Shown here in pieces: positions 20,633-29,919 of a stretch of DNA of 64,000 nucleotides. The notes beneath the pieces are model-generated. The model made no database searches. It saw only the letters and a list, made by a program, of their open reading frames with translations, and was not told where the DNA came from. The stretch's first letter is position 1. Each line of letters opens with the position of its first letter. A program made the translations under genes and the position numbers. The DNA lies in assembly GCF_025398195.1 (NCBI RefSeq), contig NZ_JAODNV010000012.1:107559-171558 (forward strand). Direction: 5' to 3'. The DNA comes from Chelativorans petroleitrophicus. GTDB lineage: Bacteria; Pseudomonadota; Alphaproteobacteria; Rhizobiales; Rhizobiaceae.

Positions 20633-21474
20633 TGGCGACGGCTGAGGAAGACCAGACCGAAGCTCCGCGCGCGGCGGAGACGGAGAACGGCAGAGAAATC
20701 GTCCTGTCGGCGGAGGGCGTTACCGTACGCTTCGGCACGACGACGGTTCTGGAGAACCTGTCGCTCGACGTCTATCGCGGCGAAATACTCGGCTTTGTCG
20801 GGGCTTCCGGATCGGGGAAATCCGTTCTGCTGAGGACGATCCTGGGGCTTGTGCGCAAGCAAGCGGGCACGATCCGCATGTTCGGACGGGATCTGGCGGA
20901 ACTCGACGATGCGGAACGGATGCTGATCGACATGCGCCAGGGCGTCCTGTTCCAGCACGGCGCGCTGTTTTCCGCGCTGACGGTGCTCGAGAACGTGCAG
21001 GTGCCCATGCGGGAATATATCGATCTGCCGAAGAAGCTAATGGATGAGTTGGCGCTTCTGAAGATCGAGCTCGTGGGTCTGCCGCGGGAGGCGGCCAACA
21101 AATTTCCGTCGGAACTATCGGGAGGCATGATCAAGCGCGCCGCGCTTGCACGCGCGCTTGCGCTCGATCCCGATATCGTTTTCCTCGATGAGCCGACCTC
21201 CGGCCTCGACCCGATCGGCGCTGCCGAATTTGACGAGCTGGTGGCCAAAATGCGCGATACCATGGGACTTACCGTTTACATGGTGACACACGATCTCGAC
21301 AGCCTGCTTACCGTGTGCGACCGCATTGCGGTTCTGGGAAAGAAGCGGGTTCTGGTCCACGGCACCGTGGAAGACATGATGAAGAGCGAGGAGCCTTGGG
21401 TAAAATCCTACTTCCGGGGCAAACGCGCCCGGCAGGTGGTGCGGCCGGCGGCTCGGATGAAAGAAGATAGCTAG
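20632..21474 (+). CDS. mlaF: Mla-type ABC transporter ATPase
   Basis: This 280-residue ATPase powers the lipid transporter. Walker A is GASGSGKSVLLRTIL (about residue 56), the Q-loop LFQHGALFSALTV, the signature SELSGGMIKRAALARAL (about 160) and Walker B DIVFLDEPTSGLDPIG (about 183), followed by the H-loop TVYMVTHDLDSL. The LSGGM variant and QHGALF are typical of the MlaF/TTG2A family. It is the second gene of the four-gene operon, overlapping the permease gene and followed after 2 bp by the MCE gene. Confidence 0.94.
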   Translation: MATAEEDQTEAPRAAETENGREIVLSAEGVTVRFGTTTVLENLSLDVYRGEILGFVGASGSGKSVLLRTILGLVRKQAGTIRMFGRDLAELDDAERMLIDMRQGVLFQHGALFSALTVLENVQVPMREYIDLPKKLMDELALLKIELVGLPREAANKFPSELSGGMIKRAALARALALDPDIVFLDEPTSGLDPIGAAEFDELVAKMRDTMGLTVYMVTHDLDSLLTVCDRIAVLGKKRVLVHGTVEDMMKSEEPWVKSYFRGKRARQVVRPAARMKEDS

Positions 21475-21476
21475 CG

Positions 21477-22850
21477 ATGGAAACAAAGGCGAATTACGTC
21501 GTCGTCGGGGCGTTCACCCTTCTCGCAATCCTTGCCGCCTTCGGTTTCATCTACTGGACGTCGGGCGTGGGCGAACGTGGCGAGATGGCGCCCCTTCGTT
21601 TTCACATTCCAGGTTCAGCTTCCGGCCTAAGCAGGGGAAGCGCCGTGCTTTTCAACGGCGTGCGGGTCGGCGAAATCGAGCGCGTCTATCTCAATCCGAG
21701 CAACCCGAGCATTGCCATTGCCGATGCCATGGTGGACCGGCTGACCCCGATCACGCGGTCCACGCGCGCCGATGTGGGCCTCGCCGGCCTGACGGGCCAG
21801 GCCAATATCGAGCTCAGGGGCGGCGATCCTTCAGAGCCTAATCTGCTTGACGTTGCGGAAGAGCAGGACACGGTTGCGGAGATCGTTGCCAGTCCCTCGG
21901 CCGTCAGCAATCTGCTCCAGACAGCGCAAAGCCTGCTCACGCGCGCCGATTCGATACTCGACGAACTGGACGGCTTTGTCACGGAAGCGCGGGGGCCGCT
22001 GGTGGAGACGATCCGCAATATCGAGACCTTCACCAATGCGCTGGGCCACAACGCGGAAGGGATCGATGCTTTCCTCGCGAGCGTGGGCAATCTCTCGGAT
22101 ACCGTTGCCCGGGTTTCCGGCCGGCTTGATTCGACGCTTGCCGCCGCCGAGGAACTGATCACCGCGGTGGACCGCGATCGCATTGCGAAAATTGTGGAAA
22201 ACGTGGACGGGTTTACACAGCGCCTGAACCAGTCGAGCGAGCGGTTCGAGACGATCGCTTCCGGTGTGGATGAGGCGGTGCAATCGCTCGGCTCCTTTTC
22301 GCAGCGCGCCAACGAGACGCTGGCGCGCGTCGACCGCATCCTGGAGGAGGTGGAGCCTGAATCTGTGGGAACGGCGGTGCGCAATTTCGAGGAAGCGAGC
22401 ACCGCCATCAATCGCGCGTCCACGGACATCGCCCGGGTGAGCGAGACCATCGGCGCCCGCACGGAAGATATCGACCGGTTCATCACCGAGGCGCGGGAGC
22501 TTGCAAGCCGGCTCAATGCCGCCTCCGTGCGCGTGGATGGTGTCCTGGCGAAGGTCGACGGCCTGCTTGCCTCGGGCGACGGGGAAAGCCTGTTTGCGGA
22601 GGCGAGCGAGACGCTCAGGGCCTACCGGCAGGTGGCCGATACCTTGAACGCGCGGATCGGCACCATCACCGAAGGCCTGTCGCGTTTTTCCGATCAGGGC
22701 CTGCGGAACATGGAGGCGCTCGTCAGGGACGCCCGGCGCTCCATCTCGCGCATCGAGCGGGCGGTCAGCGAGTTCGAGCAGAATCCGCAGCGCATCATCA
22801 CGGGCGGGGACGGCACGATCCGCCAGTACGACGGCCGGGTGCGACGTTGA
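21477..22850 (+). CDS. mlaD: MCE-domain (MlaD-like) substrate-binding protein
   Basis: This 457-residue periplasmic lipid-binding subunit is anchored by one N-terminal helix (about residues 8-26, VVVGAFTLLAILAAFGFIYW). The MCE domain follows with LRFHIPGSASGLSRGSAV and FNGVRVGEIERVYLNP and GLTGQANIELRGG. The last ~300 residues are a long alpha-helical, coiled-coil region rich in heptad-like repeats (NLLQTAQSLLTRADSILDEL), much longer than E. coli MlaD (about 180) and more like PqiB/YebT tunnel-forming or Mce1 proteins. It could form a hexameric needle across part of the periplasm. Confidence 0.92.
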   Translation: METKANYVVVGAFTLLAILAAFGFIYWTSGVGERGEMAPLRFHIPGSASGLSRGSAVLFNGVRVGEIERVYLNPSNPSIAIADAMVDRLTPITRSTRADVGLAGLTGQANIELRGGDPSEPNLLDVAEEQDTVAEIVASPSAVSNLLQTAQSLLTRADSILDELDGFVTEARGPLVETIRNIETFTNALGHNAEGIDAFLASVGNLSDTVARVSGRLDSTLAAAEELITAVDRDRIAKIVENVDGFTQRLNQSSERFETIASGVDEAVQSLGSFSQRANETLARVDRILEEVEPESVGTAVRNFEEASTAINRASTDIARVSETIGARTEDIDRFITEARELASRLNAASVRVDGVLAKVDGLLASGDGESLFAEASETLRAYRQVADTLNARIGTITEGLSRFSDQGLRNMEALVRDARRSISRIERAVSEFEQNPQRIITGGDGTIRQYDGRVRR

Positions 22851-22916
22851 CAAGCCTGTGCCGCGCCCGCAAGAAGTAAGTCTTTCGGCGGAGCCGATCC
22901 GCTTTTCGGGAGAGGG

Positions 22917-23522
22917 ATGGCTGTGAAAACTGCTCGTTATGGGGTGGCGGTTCTTGCGCTGTTGCTCAGCGGATGCGCTGCCATTCCGGGTTTCGGGCCA
23001 CGGCCGGTGGATGCCTACGATCTGCGCGTGCCCCCACCTTCCTCACAGGGCCCCCGCATTTCGCGCGCTCAGCTTCTGGTGCCGGAACCGGCTGCCATCG
23101 CGCTATTCGACGGCGAGAACATTGCCATACGGCGGGCGGACGGGGCCCTGCAGGTGCTGAGAGGCGCGCGCTGGTCCGACCGACTGCCACGGCTCGTGCA
23201 GGACGAGCTGGTGAAGGCCTATCAGCAGTCCGGCCGTGTCGGCGGCGTGGGGCGGCCCGGCGAGGGGTTGGCGATCGATTACCAGATCATCGTTGACATC
23301 CGCGCCTTCGAGGTGCGCGTCGGCAGCGGCAGCGATCACGCCCATGTGGAGCTATTCGTCCGCATTCTCGACGATCGCAACGGCACCGTTCGTGCTTCGC
23401 GCGGCTTTGCCGCTTCGGTACCGATAACGGGCGAGGGCAGTCAGGCGCTTGTCGCCGCTCTGGACCAAGCTTTCGGGCTCGTCACAAACCAAATCGTGGA
23501 CTGGTCGCTCGGCGTTATCTGA
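22917..23522 (+). CDS. ABC-type transport auxiliary lipoprotein
   Basis: This 201-residue protein starts with a lipoprotein signal (hydrophobic VLALLLSG then the lipobox LLSGC at about residue 20). The mature part matches the ABC-type transport auxiliary (PqiC/YmbA-like) fold: LLVPEPAAIALFDGENIAIRR, then LVQDELVKAYQQSGRV. It is probably the outer-membrane partner of the MCE transporter encoded just upstream, completing a permease-ATPase-MCE-lipoprotein operon. A strong bidirectional terminator follows. Confidence 0.87.
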   Translation: MAVKTARYGVAVLALLLSGCAAIPGFGPRPVDAYDLRVPPPSSQGPRISRAQLLVPEPAAIALFDGENIAIRRADGALQVLRGARWSDRLPRLVQDELVKAYQQSGRVGGVGRPGEGLAIDYQIIVDIRAFEVRVGSGSDHAHVELFVRILDDRNGTVRASRGFAASVPITGEGSQALVAALDQAFGLVTNQIVDWSLGVI

Positions 23523-23567
23523 CGACCGCTACCCGCCAAGCAAAAGCGCCGGTTCCTCTCATGAATC

Positions 23568-23592
23568 GGCCCCGGAGCGGAACTCCGGGGCC
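23568..23592. terminator. Bidirectional hairpin between the mla operon and glnA
   Basis: A perfect 10-bp stem, GGCCCCGGAG (23568-23577) and CTCCGGGGCC (23583-23592), with a CGGAA loop, lies between two convergent genes (ends at 23522 and 23621). On the plus strand it is followed by TTGGTCTT. It probably stops both transcripts. Confidence 0.75.
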
Positions 23593-23620
23593 TTGGTCTT
23601 CCAGACTGATCTTCGGGACG

Positions 23621-25030
23621 TCAGACCGAATAGTACATGTCGAATTCGACCGGGTGCGGCGTCATTTCGAAGCGCAGAACCTCGGCCATCTTCAGCTCGA
23701 TATAGGCGTCGATCTGGTCATCGTCGAACACGCCGCCCGCTTTCAGGAAGGCGCGATCCTTGTCGAGGCTCATCAGCGCCTCGCGCAACGACCCGCAGAC
23801 GGTCGGCACCTTCTTCAGCTCCTTCGGCGGCAGGTCGTAGAGGTCCTTGTCCATGGCCTGGCCGGGATGGATCTTGTTCTTGATGCCGTCGATGCCCGCC
23901 ATCAGCATGGCCGCGAAGCCGAGATACGGGTTGGCGGCCGGGTCGGGGAAGCGCACTTCCACGCGCTTGGCCTTCGGCGAGGAGCCGAAGGGAATGCGGC
24001 AGGAGGCCGAGCGGTTGCGCGCCGAGTAGGCGAGCAGCACCGGCGCCTCGAAGCCTGGCACCAGACGCTTGTAGGAGTTCGTGGTCGGGTTGGTGAAGGC
24101 GTTGAGCGCTTTGGCATGCTTGATGATACCGCCGATGTAGTAGAGGCAGGTTTCCGACAGGCCAGCATACTCGTTGCCGGCGAAGGTGGGCTTGCCTTCC
24201 TTCCAGATGGACTGGTGCACGTGCATGCCCGAACCGTTGTCGCCATAGATGGGCTTGGGCATGAAGGTTGCCGTCTTGCCGTAGGCGTTGGCCACCTGGT
24301 GCACGACATACTTGTAGATCTGCATCTTGTCGGCGTTGCGCACCATCGTATCGAACTTGATGCCGAGCTCGTGCTGGGCAGCACCCACTTCGTGGTGATG
24401 CTTCTCGACCGTGACGCCCATCTCTGCCAGGACGGAGAGCATCTCGGAGCGCATGTCCTGCGCGGAATCCACGGGCGGGACGGGGAAATAGCCGCCCTTG
24501 ACGCGCGGACGGTGGCCGAGGTTGCCGGTCTCGTAGTCGGTATCGTCGTTGGACGGCAGTTCGGTCGAATCCAGCTTGAAGCCGGTGTTGTAGGGATCAG
24601 CCTTGTATTTCACGTCGTCGAAGACAAAGAACTCGGCTTCAGGGCCGAAATAGGCGGCGTCGCCAATGCCTTCGGCGCGCAGATAGGCCTCCGCCTTCTT
24701 GGCCGTACCGCGCGGGTCGCGGTTGTAGGATTCACCCGACACCGGATCCAGGATGTCGCAGATGATGGCCATCGTGGACTGCGCGAAGAAGGGGTCCATA
24801 TGGGCCGATTCCGTGTCCGGCATCAGGACCATGTCGGATTCGTTGATGGCCTTCCAGCCGGCGATGGACGAGCCGTCGAACATCACGCCGTCGGCGAACA
24901 TGTCCTCATCGACCGCGCTTGCGTCCATGGTCACGTGCTGGAGCTTGCCCTTCGGATCGGTAAAGCGCAGATCGACGAACTTCACCTCCTCGTCCTTGAT
25001 CCGCTTCAAAAGGTCCTGTGCTGTCGTCAT
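23621..25030 (-). CDS. glnA: Glutamine synthetase, type I
   Basis: This 469-residue GSI makes glutamine from glutamate and ammonia with ATP. Landmarks: [19 protein letters not shown] near residue 60, [36 protein letters not shown], the [15 protein letters not shown] segment, [24 protein letters not shown] and the [16 protein letters not shown] region. The adenylylation-site tyrosine lies in [13 protein letters not shown] (about residue 398), which marks the GSI-beta class controlled by GlnE. glnB, encoding the PII signal protein, is 54 bp upstream on the same strand, so glnBA is one operon under nitrogen control. Confidence 0.97.
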   Translation of the reverse strand: MTTAQDLLKRIKDEEVKFVDLRFTDPKGKLQHVTMDASAVDEDMFADGVMFDGSSIAGWKAINESDMVLMPDTESAHMDPFFAQSTMAIICDILDPVSGESYNRDPRGTAKKAEAYLRAEGIGDAAYFGPEAEFFVFDDVKYKADPYNTGFKLDSTELPSNDDTDYETGNLGHRPRVKGGYFPVPPVDSAQDMRSEMLSVLAEMGVTVEKHHHEVGAAQHELGIKFDTMVRNADKMQIYKYVVHQVANAYGKTATFMPKPIYGDNGSGMHVHQSIWKEGKPTFAGNEYAGLSETCLYYIGGIIKHAKALNAFTNPTTNSYKRLVPGFEAPVLLAYSARNRSASCRIPFGSSPKAKRVEVRFPDPAANPYLGFAAMLMAGIDGIKNKIHPGQAMDKDLYDLPPKELKKVPTVCGSLREALMSLDKDRAFLKAGGVFDDDQIDAYIELKMAEVLRFEMTPHPVEFDMYYSV

Positions 25031-25084
25031 TTCTCTACAACCCCTGTGTATGACAATTTTCTAGCAACCGGTTTCGGGCGCGCC

Positions 25085-25627
<543 letters not shown>

Positions 25628-25731
25628 CTATGATTACAAAATGTGCACCCTGCAAAAGAAATAGGCAATCGGTGTCTCCGTTTACGAAGGCTCGCAGCCG
25701 GGCCAATATGCGCGATGGGGAGAGACGAACG

Positions 25732-27234
25732 ATGCACGAAATTCTGACGCCGGAAGAAATGGGCCGGGCCGACCGCCTGGCCGTTGAAACCGGAGGCTTC
25801 GAGAGCTTCCGCCTGATGCTGAACGCCGGTGCAGCGGTGGCGGCGGAAGTGCTGGCGCGCTTCCCTGATGCCGCCGGCTACGATGTTTTGTGCGGGCCGG
25901 GCAACAATGGCGGTGACGGTTATGTGATCGCGCGGCTTCTGCGCGAGCGGGGCCTCGATGTGAACCTATGGCGCACAGAAGCGCCGCGGCCAGGGTCGGA
26001 CGCCGCGCGGGCGGCGGAGGAATGTCCGGTGGAGGCCCGGCCGCTCGATGCTTTCGAGCCGCGGCAGGGCAGGGTGATGATCGATGCCCTGTTCGGCGCG
26101 GGTCTTGCGAGACCCGTCGAGGGCATTTACGCCGTCGTTCTCGAAAAAGCGTCGGCGGCAAAGGCACGGGTGGTCGGGGTCGACCTTCCCTCTGGTGTAT
26201 CGGGCGACAGCGGCGCGATTTTGGGTACTGCGATCGCGGCGGAGCTTACCGTCACCTTCTTCCGCAAGAAGCCAGGGCATCTGCTTTATCCAGGCAGGGC
26301 TCTTTGCGGGGAGACCGTGGTGGCCGATATCGGCATCGGCGAGGCGGTCCTTGAGACCATCCGGCCGCACTGTCGCGAAAATCACCCGGCGATCTGGGCT
26401 ACGCTGCTGCCCCGGCCCGAGGCGGATACGCACAAATACCGTCGCGGCCATGTGGCCGTATTTTCGGGCGGGCCTTCCGCCACCGGCGCGGCGCGGCTTG
26501 CTGCGCGCGGCGCGCTGCGCATCGGAGCGGGCGCGGTGACCGTGCTTTCGCCGGCGGCCGCGATGGCGGTCAACGCCATGCACCTGACCGCCATCATGCT
26601 GAGGCGTGTGGAGGAGGCTGAGGAGCTTGCCGCCTTCCAGCACGAGCGGGTACCGCAGGCCTATGTGTTCGGTCCGGCCTTCGGGGTGGGAGAGAAGGCA
26701 TGCGCTTTTGTGGAGACTCTTTTGCGCCCGCGCGAGGAGGTACCTGCCGCAAGCCTGGTGCTGGATGCGGACGGCATCACGAGTTTCGCCGACTCTCGGG
26801 ATCGGCTGTTCGAGGCGGTGAAGGCGAGCGGCGGGGATGTCGTGCTGACGCCGCATTTGGGCGAGTTTAAGCGCCTGTTCCCCGACCTTGCCGCGGACGG
26901 GCGGTCCAAGCTGGAGATGGCGCGTGAGGCTGCCCGCATGAGCGGGGCGATTGTGCTCTTGAAAGGTCCGGATACGGTGATCGCCGCACCGGACGGCGAG
27001 ACGGTCATCAACGCGAACGGTACGCCCTATCTCGCCACGGCAGGCTCCGGTGACGTGCTTGCCGGGATGATCGCCGGGCTTTTGGGGCAGGGCATGCCCG
27101 CCTTCGCGGCAGCCTGCGCCGCCGTCTACCTGCACGCGGAGGCGGGAAGAGCCTTCGGCCCCGGCCTTATCGCCGAGGATCTGCCCGAGGCACTGCCGGC
27201 GGTGCTACGGGCGCGGTTCGCGGAGGAGCATTGA
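25732..27234 (+). CDS. nnr: Bifunctional NAD(P)H-hydrate epimerase / ADP-dependent dehydratase
   Basis: This 500-residue protein repairs NADHX/NADPHX. The N-terminal YjeF domain (epimerase) contains LCGPGNNGGDGYVIARLL (about residue 55) and IDALFGAGLARPVEG; the C-terminal carbohydrate-kinase-like domain (dehydratase) contains HVAVFSGGPSATGAARLAA and ANGTPYLATAGSGDVLAGMI. I chose the ATG at 25732 (MHEILTPEEMGRAD) because it follows GGGGAGAG and is where the family begins; in-frame ATGs at 25630 and 25708 are less likely. It is divergent from glnB, and its tail overlaps the convergent gene at 27205 by 30 bp. Confidence 0.93.
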   Translation: MHEILTPEEMGRADRLAVETGGFESFRLMLNAGAAVAAEVLARFPDAAGYDVLCGPGNNGGDGYVIARLLRERGLDVNLWRTEAPRPGSDAARAAEECPVEARPLDAFEPRQGRVMIDALFGAGLARPVEGIYAVVLEKASAAKARVVGVDLPSGVSGDSGAILGTAIAAELTVTFFRKKPGHLLYPGRALCGETVVADIGIGEAVLETIRPHCRENHPAIWATLLPRPEADTHKYRRGHVAVFSGGPSATGAARLAARGALRIGAGAVTVLSPAAAMAVNAMHLTAIMLRRVEEAEELAAFQHERVPQAYVFGPAFGVGEKACAFVETLLRPREEVPAASLVLDADGITSFADSRDRLFEAVKASGGDVVLTPHLGEFKRLFPDLAADGRSKLEMAREAARMSGAIVLLKGPDTVIAAPDGETVINANGTPYLATAGSGDVLAGMIAGLLGQGMPAFAAACAAVYLHAEAGRAFGPGLIAEDLPEALPAVLRARFAEEH

Positions 27235-27921
27235 TGGCGGGTGCTCTTCCACCCTCCACTGCCGCGTGATCCGCAGCGACCAGTGCTCTCCCTGGGCGCG
27301 CCACAGGGCGGAGACGATCTCCTCGACAAAGCGGATGCGGCCCAGCACGAGCGTCGGATTGCGTTCGGCTCCCGCATAGATGATCTCGACTTCCGACCGG
27401 CCGTCGCGCAGCATGCTCACGACCTTCTCCAGATCGGCAAGCGCGGAATTCGTCAGCTTGATGCTTCCCGGCCGGAAGGTCTCGTCCCAGAGCCTGAGCT
27501 GCATGGGATCAAGCGCCGCACCGAAAAGGAGAACCGACATTTCGTCGGAAACCCGCACCACGACCGGATTCGGCGTCGTCGATTTGTAGGGAGCAGGAAG
27601 ATCGAGCCTCACCACGATGCGGGTGTCCGGTTTTGCCGCGCATTCGACCGTATAGCGGCCGTTTTCATTGGTCGTGACATCCAGGCCCATGCCGGCATGA
27701 ACGCGCGCGCCGGAGATGCCGGGCTCGTTGGCGTCGAGAACGCCGTTCCGGTTCAGATCGTTGTACACGGCGCCTTCAAGCCGCACGCAGGGTGCGGCAT
27801 AAGAGACGCCTCCGAGCAGCGGCAGAACGGCTATCAGGCTTGTGAGCGCCCGGATGATGGTTTTTGCGGGTAAAGGCAGGCAATTCCGAGTGCTTTCTTT
27901 GCCGACGAAAGATCGCCGCAC
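27205..27921 (-). CDS. Secreted protein with an SdrD-B-like domain
   Basis: The open frame runs from 28179, but only the last ~215 residues look like a protein. A hydrophobic stretch (IIRALTSLIAVLPLLGGVSYA) ending in AxA resembles a signal peptide. It is followed by VYNDLNRNGVLDANEPGISG, the calcium-binding loop of SdrD-B/Cna-B-type domains, and a beta-rich NGRYTVECAA. The rest (about 110 residues, PMQLRLWDETFRPGSIKLT onward) is not recognised. No ATG lies near the signal; I use the GTG at 27921, so the start is uncertain (28056 or 28179 are the ATG options). The 3' end overlaps nnr. Confidence 0.6.
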   Translation of the reverse strand: MRRSFVGKESTRNCLPLPAKTIIRALTSLIAVLPLLGGVSYAAPCVRLEGAVYNDLNRNGVLDANEPGISGARVHAGMGLDVTTNENGRYTVECAAKPDTRIVVRLDLPAPYKSTTPNPVVVRVSDEMSVLLFGAALDPMQLRLWDETFRPGSIKLTNSALADLEKVVSMLRDGRSEVEIIYAGAERNPTLVLGRIRFVEEIVSALWRAQGEHWSLRITRQWRVEEHPPSMLLREPRP

Positions 27922-28296
27922 ACGCTGCAGGAAAGACGATACAATCCATCCGCGTGTCGGTAGAAGGCTCGGGTGATCCGTTACTCCTGCGGAGTTCTGC
28001 TCTACTCTACCTTGCGGTGAGGGAGGGGCTGCCGCCGTTCGCCGTTTCGTCGTCATTGCCAAGACACGGGCGAGGAAAAACGGGGTGGCCGGCCCAGGAA
28101 TTGCAATCGCGGCCGGTGTCGCCGCATCTGGTCTTGCCTTATCCCGGTGCCGTGGACATCGATCGCACTTCCTCGACAACGCCAGTTTCCGGCCTACCGG
28201 CAGCCGCGCGCCGCCTGCGAAGCGTATCGGCGAAAACGGCCCACCAAGACACTATGAGCCGTATGGCAGCAGCTATGACGCTGGTCACCAGAAAGA
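27922..28296. other. Region without a recognised gene
   Basis: Between the SdrD-B-like gene and the istB fragment I see no convincing coding sequence. The minus-strand frame is open but reads low-complexity, unlike a protein (PPSPQGR, HPSLLPTR). It may hold the promoter of the leftward gene. Confidence 0.4.
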
Positions 28297-28495
28297 GGCC
28301 AGCCGCTACGAGCGCGGCTCGACCCTGATCACCAGCAATCTGCCCTTCGATGAATGGACCGAGACCTTCGGCTCCGAGCGCCTCACCGGCGCACTGCTCG
28401 ACCGGCTGACCCACCACGTCAGCATCCTCGAGATGAACGGCGAGAGCTATCGCCTCGCCAACAGCACTGCCCGAAAGCGGCAACAAAAGTCCTGA
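28297..28495 (+). pseudogene. IS21-family istB, C-terminal fragment
   Basis: The frame reads SRYERGSTLITSNLPFDEW, then RLTGALLDRLTHHVSILEMN, which is the C-terminal end of IS21 transposition helper ATPases of the IstB/DnaC type (about 250-270 residues when whole). The Walker A and B motifs and the first three quarters of the protein are absent, and upstream sequence in this frame is unrelated. It is a relic of an IS21-type insertion next to the sugar transporter operon. Confidence 0.85.
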
Positions 28496-28530
28496 GATCA
28501 GATCGCTCGTTTTGGCCCAAAGAGGCCAAT

Positions 28531-28577
28531 GCGCCATGGCACGCGCCAGCTATTGGTAAGCGCGCGCGCCATGGCGC
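28531..28577. promoter_or_regulatory. Repeated palindrome upstream of the sugar ABC operon
   Basis: GCGCCATGGC occurs at 28531-28540 and again at 28566-28575, 35 bp apart; the second copy is part of a perfect 12-bp palindrome GCGCCATGGCGC. The pair lies 85-130 bp before the solute-binding protein start. It may be an operator for the transport operon, or a leftover of the adjacent IS21 end. Confidence 0.35.
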
Positions 28578-28660
28578 AGGCCACTGCCACCTGGCCTGGT
28601 TTTGCGCCGCCGCGTGGCCGGATTTTGCACCGCCGTTGACACGTTCAGGGAGGAATTTCC

Positions 28661-29908
28661 ATGAAACATCGAATGAGAACTCTCACGGCATCGACGGTCC
28701 TTGCGCTCGGCCTGGTCTCCGGCCAGGCCCTTGCCGAAGAACTACGCTTCACGGTCTGGACGGGCAGCGAAGCGCATCTGAAGATGCTCAACGAGATCGC
28801 CGAGAGCTTCAAGGCCACGCATCCGGACGTCACCGTCCGTTTCGAGACCATTCCCGCAGCCGACTACACGCAGAAGCTCACCTTCCAGCTCGCCGGCGGC
28901 AACCCGCCGGATCTCGGCTGGATGATGGAAGATGCGGCCCCCACCTTTGCCGCTGCCGGCGTTCTGATGGATCTGGGGTCGACCCTTCGCTCGGCCGAAG
29001 GCTACGACTTTGCCGATTATTCGGAGCCGGCACTCGGCCTATGGGTCGATGGCGAGGCCGTCTATGGCGTGCCTTTCTCCACGTCGCCCTTCATGATCTA
29101 CTTCAACAAGACCCTGTTCGACGAGGCAGGGCTGGAAGATCCGCTGCAGCTTGCGGCCGCCGGCAAATGGAACATGGACACGTTCCAGGACGTCGCCAAG
29201 ACGATTAAGGAAAAGACCGGCAAGTGGGGCTTCGAGTTCAAGGATGGGCAGGGTTACGACTCGCGCATCATGCACGCTCTCATGCCGCCGATCAGGGCTT
29301 ATGGCGGCGACGTCTGGGCCAACGGCGAATGCGGCTTCGATAAGCCGGAGGCGATTGCCGCCGTCCAGCAGCTCCACGACATGGTCTTCAAGGATAAGTC
29401 CATCGTGCCGCCGGGCGAGCAGGGCGACTATTTCTCCGGTTCCTCCGCAATGACCATCAACCAGATCTCGCGTGCCTCGAAGATGCCGGAAGCGGGCTTC
29501 GACTGGGGTATCGCGCCGCTGCCTTCGGGGCCGGCGGGCGAGTCACCGGTGATTGGGCAGGCGGCGATCGTGGTTTTCGAGCGCGGCGTGCAGAAGGAAC
29601 TCGCCGCCGAGTTCGTTGCCCACATGACCAACAAGGAGAACGTGGCCAAGATGGCGCAGTTCTTCCCGCCCGCGCGCAAGTCGGTGCTGGACAGCGAGGC
29701 CTTCACGTCCGCCAATTCTCTCATTCCAGCGGAGCAGATGGCCTATGTGAGCGACGCGATCGCCAAAGGCAAGGTGCTGCCGAGCCATGAGAAGAGCCCG
29801 CAGATCCTTGCCGCCATGGCGCCCAAGGTGGACGCTCTCTGGAAGGCGGATGCGAACGTCGAGCAGGCGCTCGCCGACGTCTGCGCCGCCATCGAGCCGC
29901 TTCTGTAA
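28661..29908 (+). CDS. Sugar ABC transporter solute-binding protein
   Basis: This 415-residue periplasmic protein has a Sec signal (TASTVLALGLVSGQALAEE, cleavage after ALA at about residue 25). The mature chain is a cluster-B/family-1 extracellular solute-binding fold: FTVWTGSEAHLKMLNEIAES, LTFQLAGGNPPDLGWM and GVPFSTSPFMIYFNKTLF, YDSRIMHALMPP. That family takes up sugars, glycerol-phosphates and oligosaccharides; the ligand is unknown. GGGAGG precedes the ATG. The genes for two permeases and an ATPase follow directly. Confidence 0.92.
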   Translation: MKHRMRTLTASTVLALGLVSGQALAEELRFTVWTGSEAHLKMLNEIAESFKATHPDVTVRFETIPAADYTQKLTFQLAGGNPPDLGWMMEDAAPTFAAAGVLMDLGSTLRSAEGYDFADYSEPALGLWVDGEAVYGVPFSTSPFMIYFNKTLFDEAGLEDPLQLAAAGKWNMDTFQDVAKTIKEKTGKWGFEFKDGQGYDSRIMHALMPPIRAYGGDVWANGECGFDKPEAIAAVQQLHDMVFKDKSIVPPGEQGDYFSGSSAMTINQISRASKMPEAGFDWGIAPLPSGPAGESPVIGQAAIVVFERGVQKELAAEFVAHMTNKENVAKMAQFFPPARKSVLDSEAFTSANSLIPAEQMAYVSDAIAKGKVLPSHEKSPQILAAMAPKVDALWKADANVEQALADVCAAIEPLL

Positions 29909-29919
29909 GCGCTACGGCG

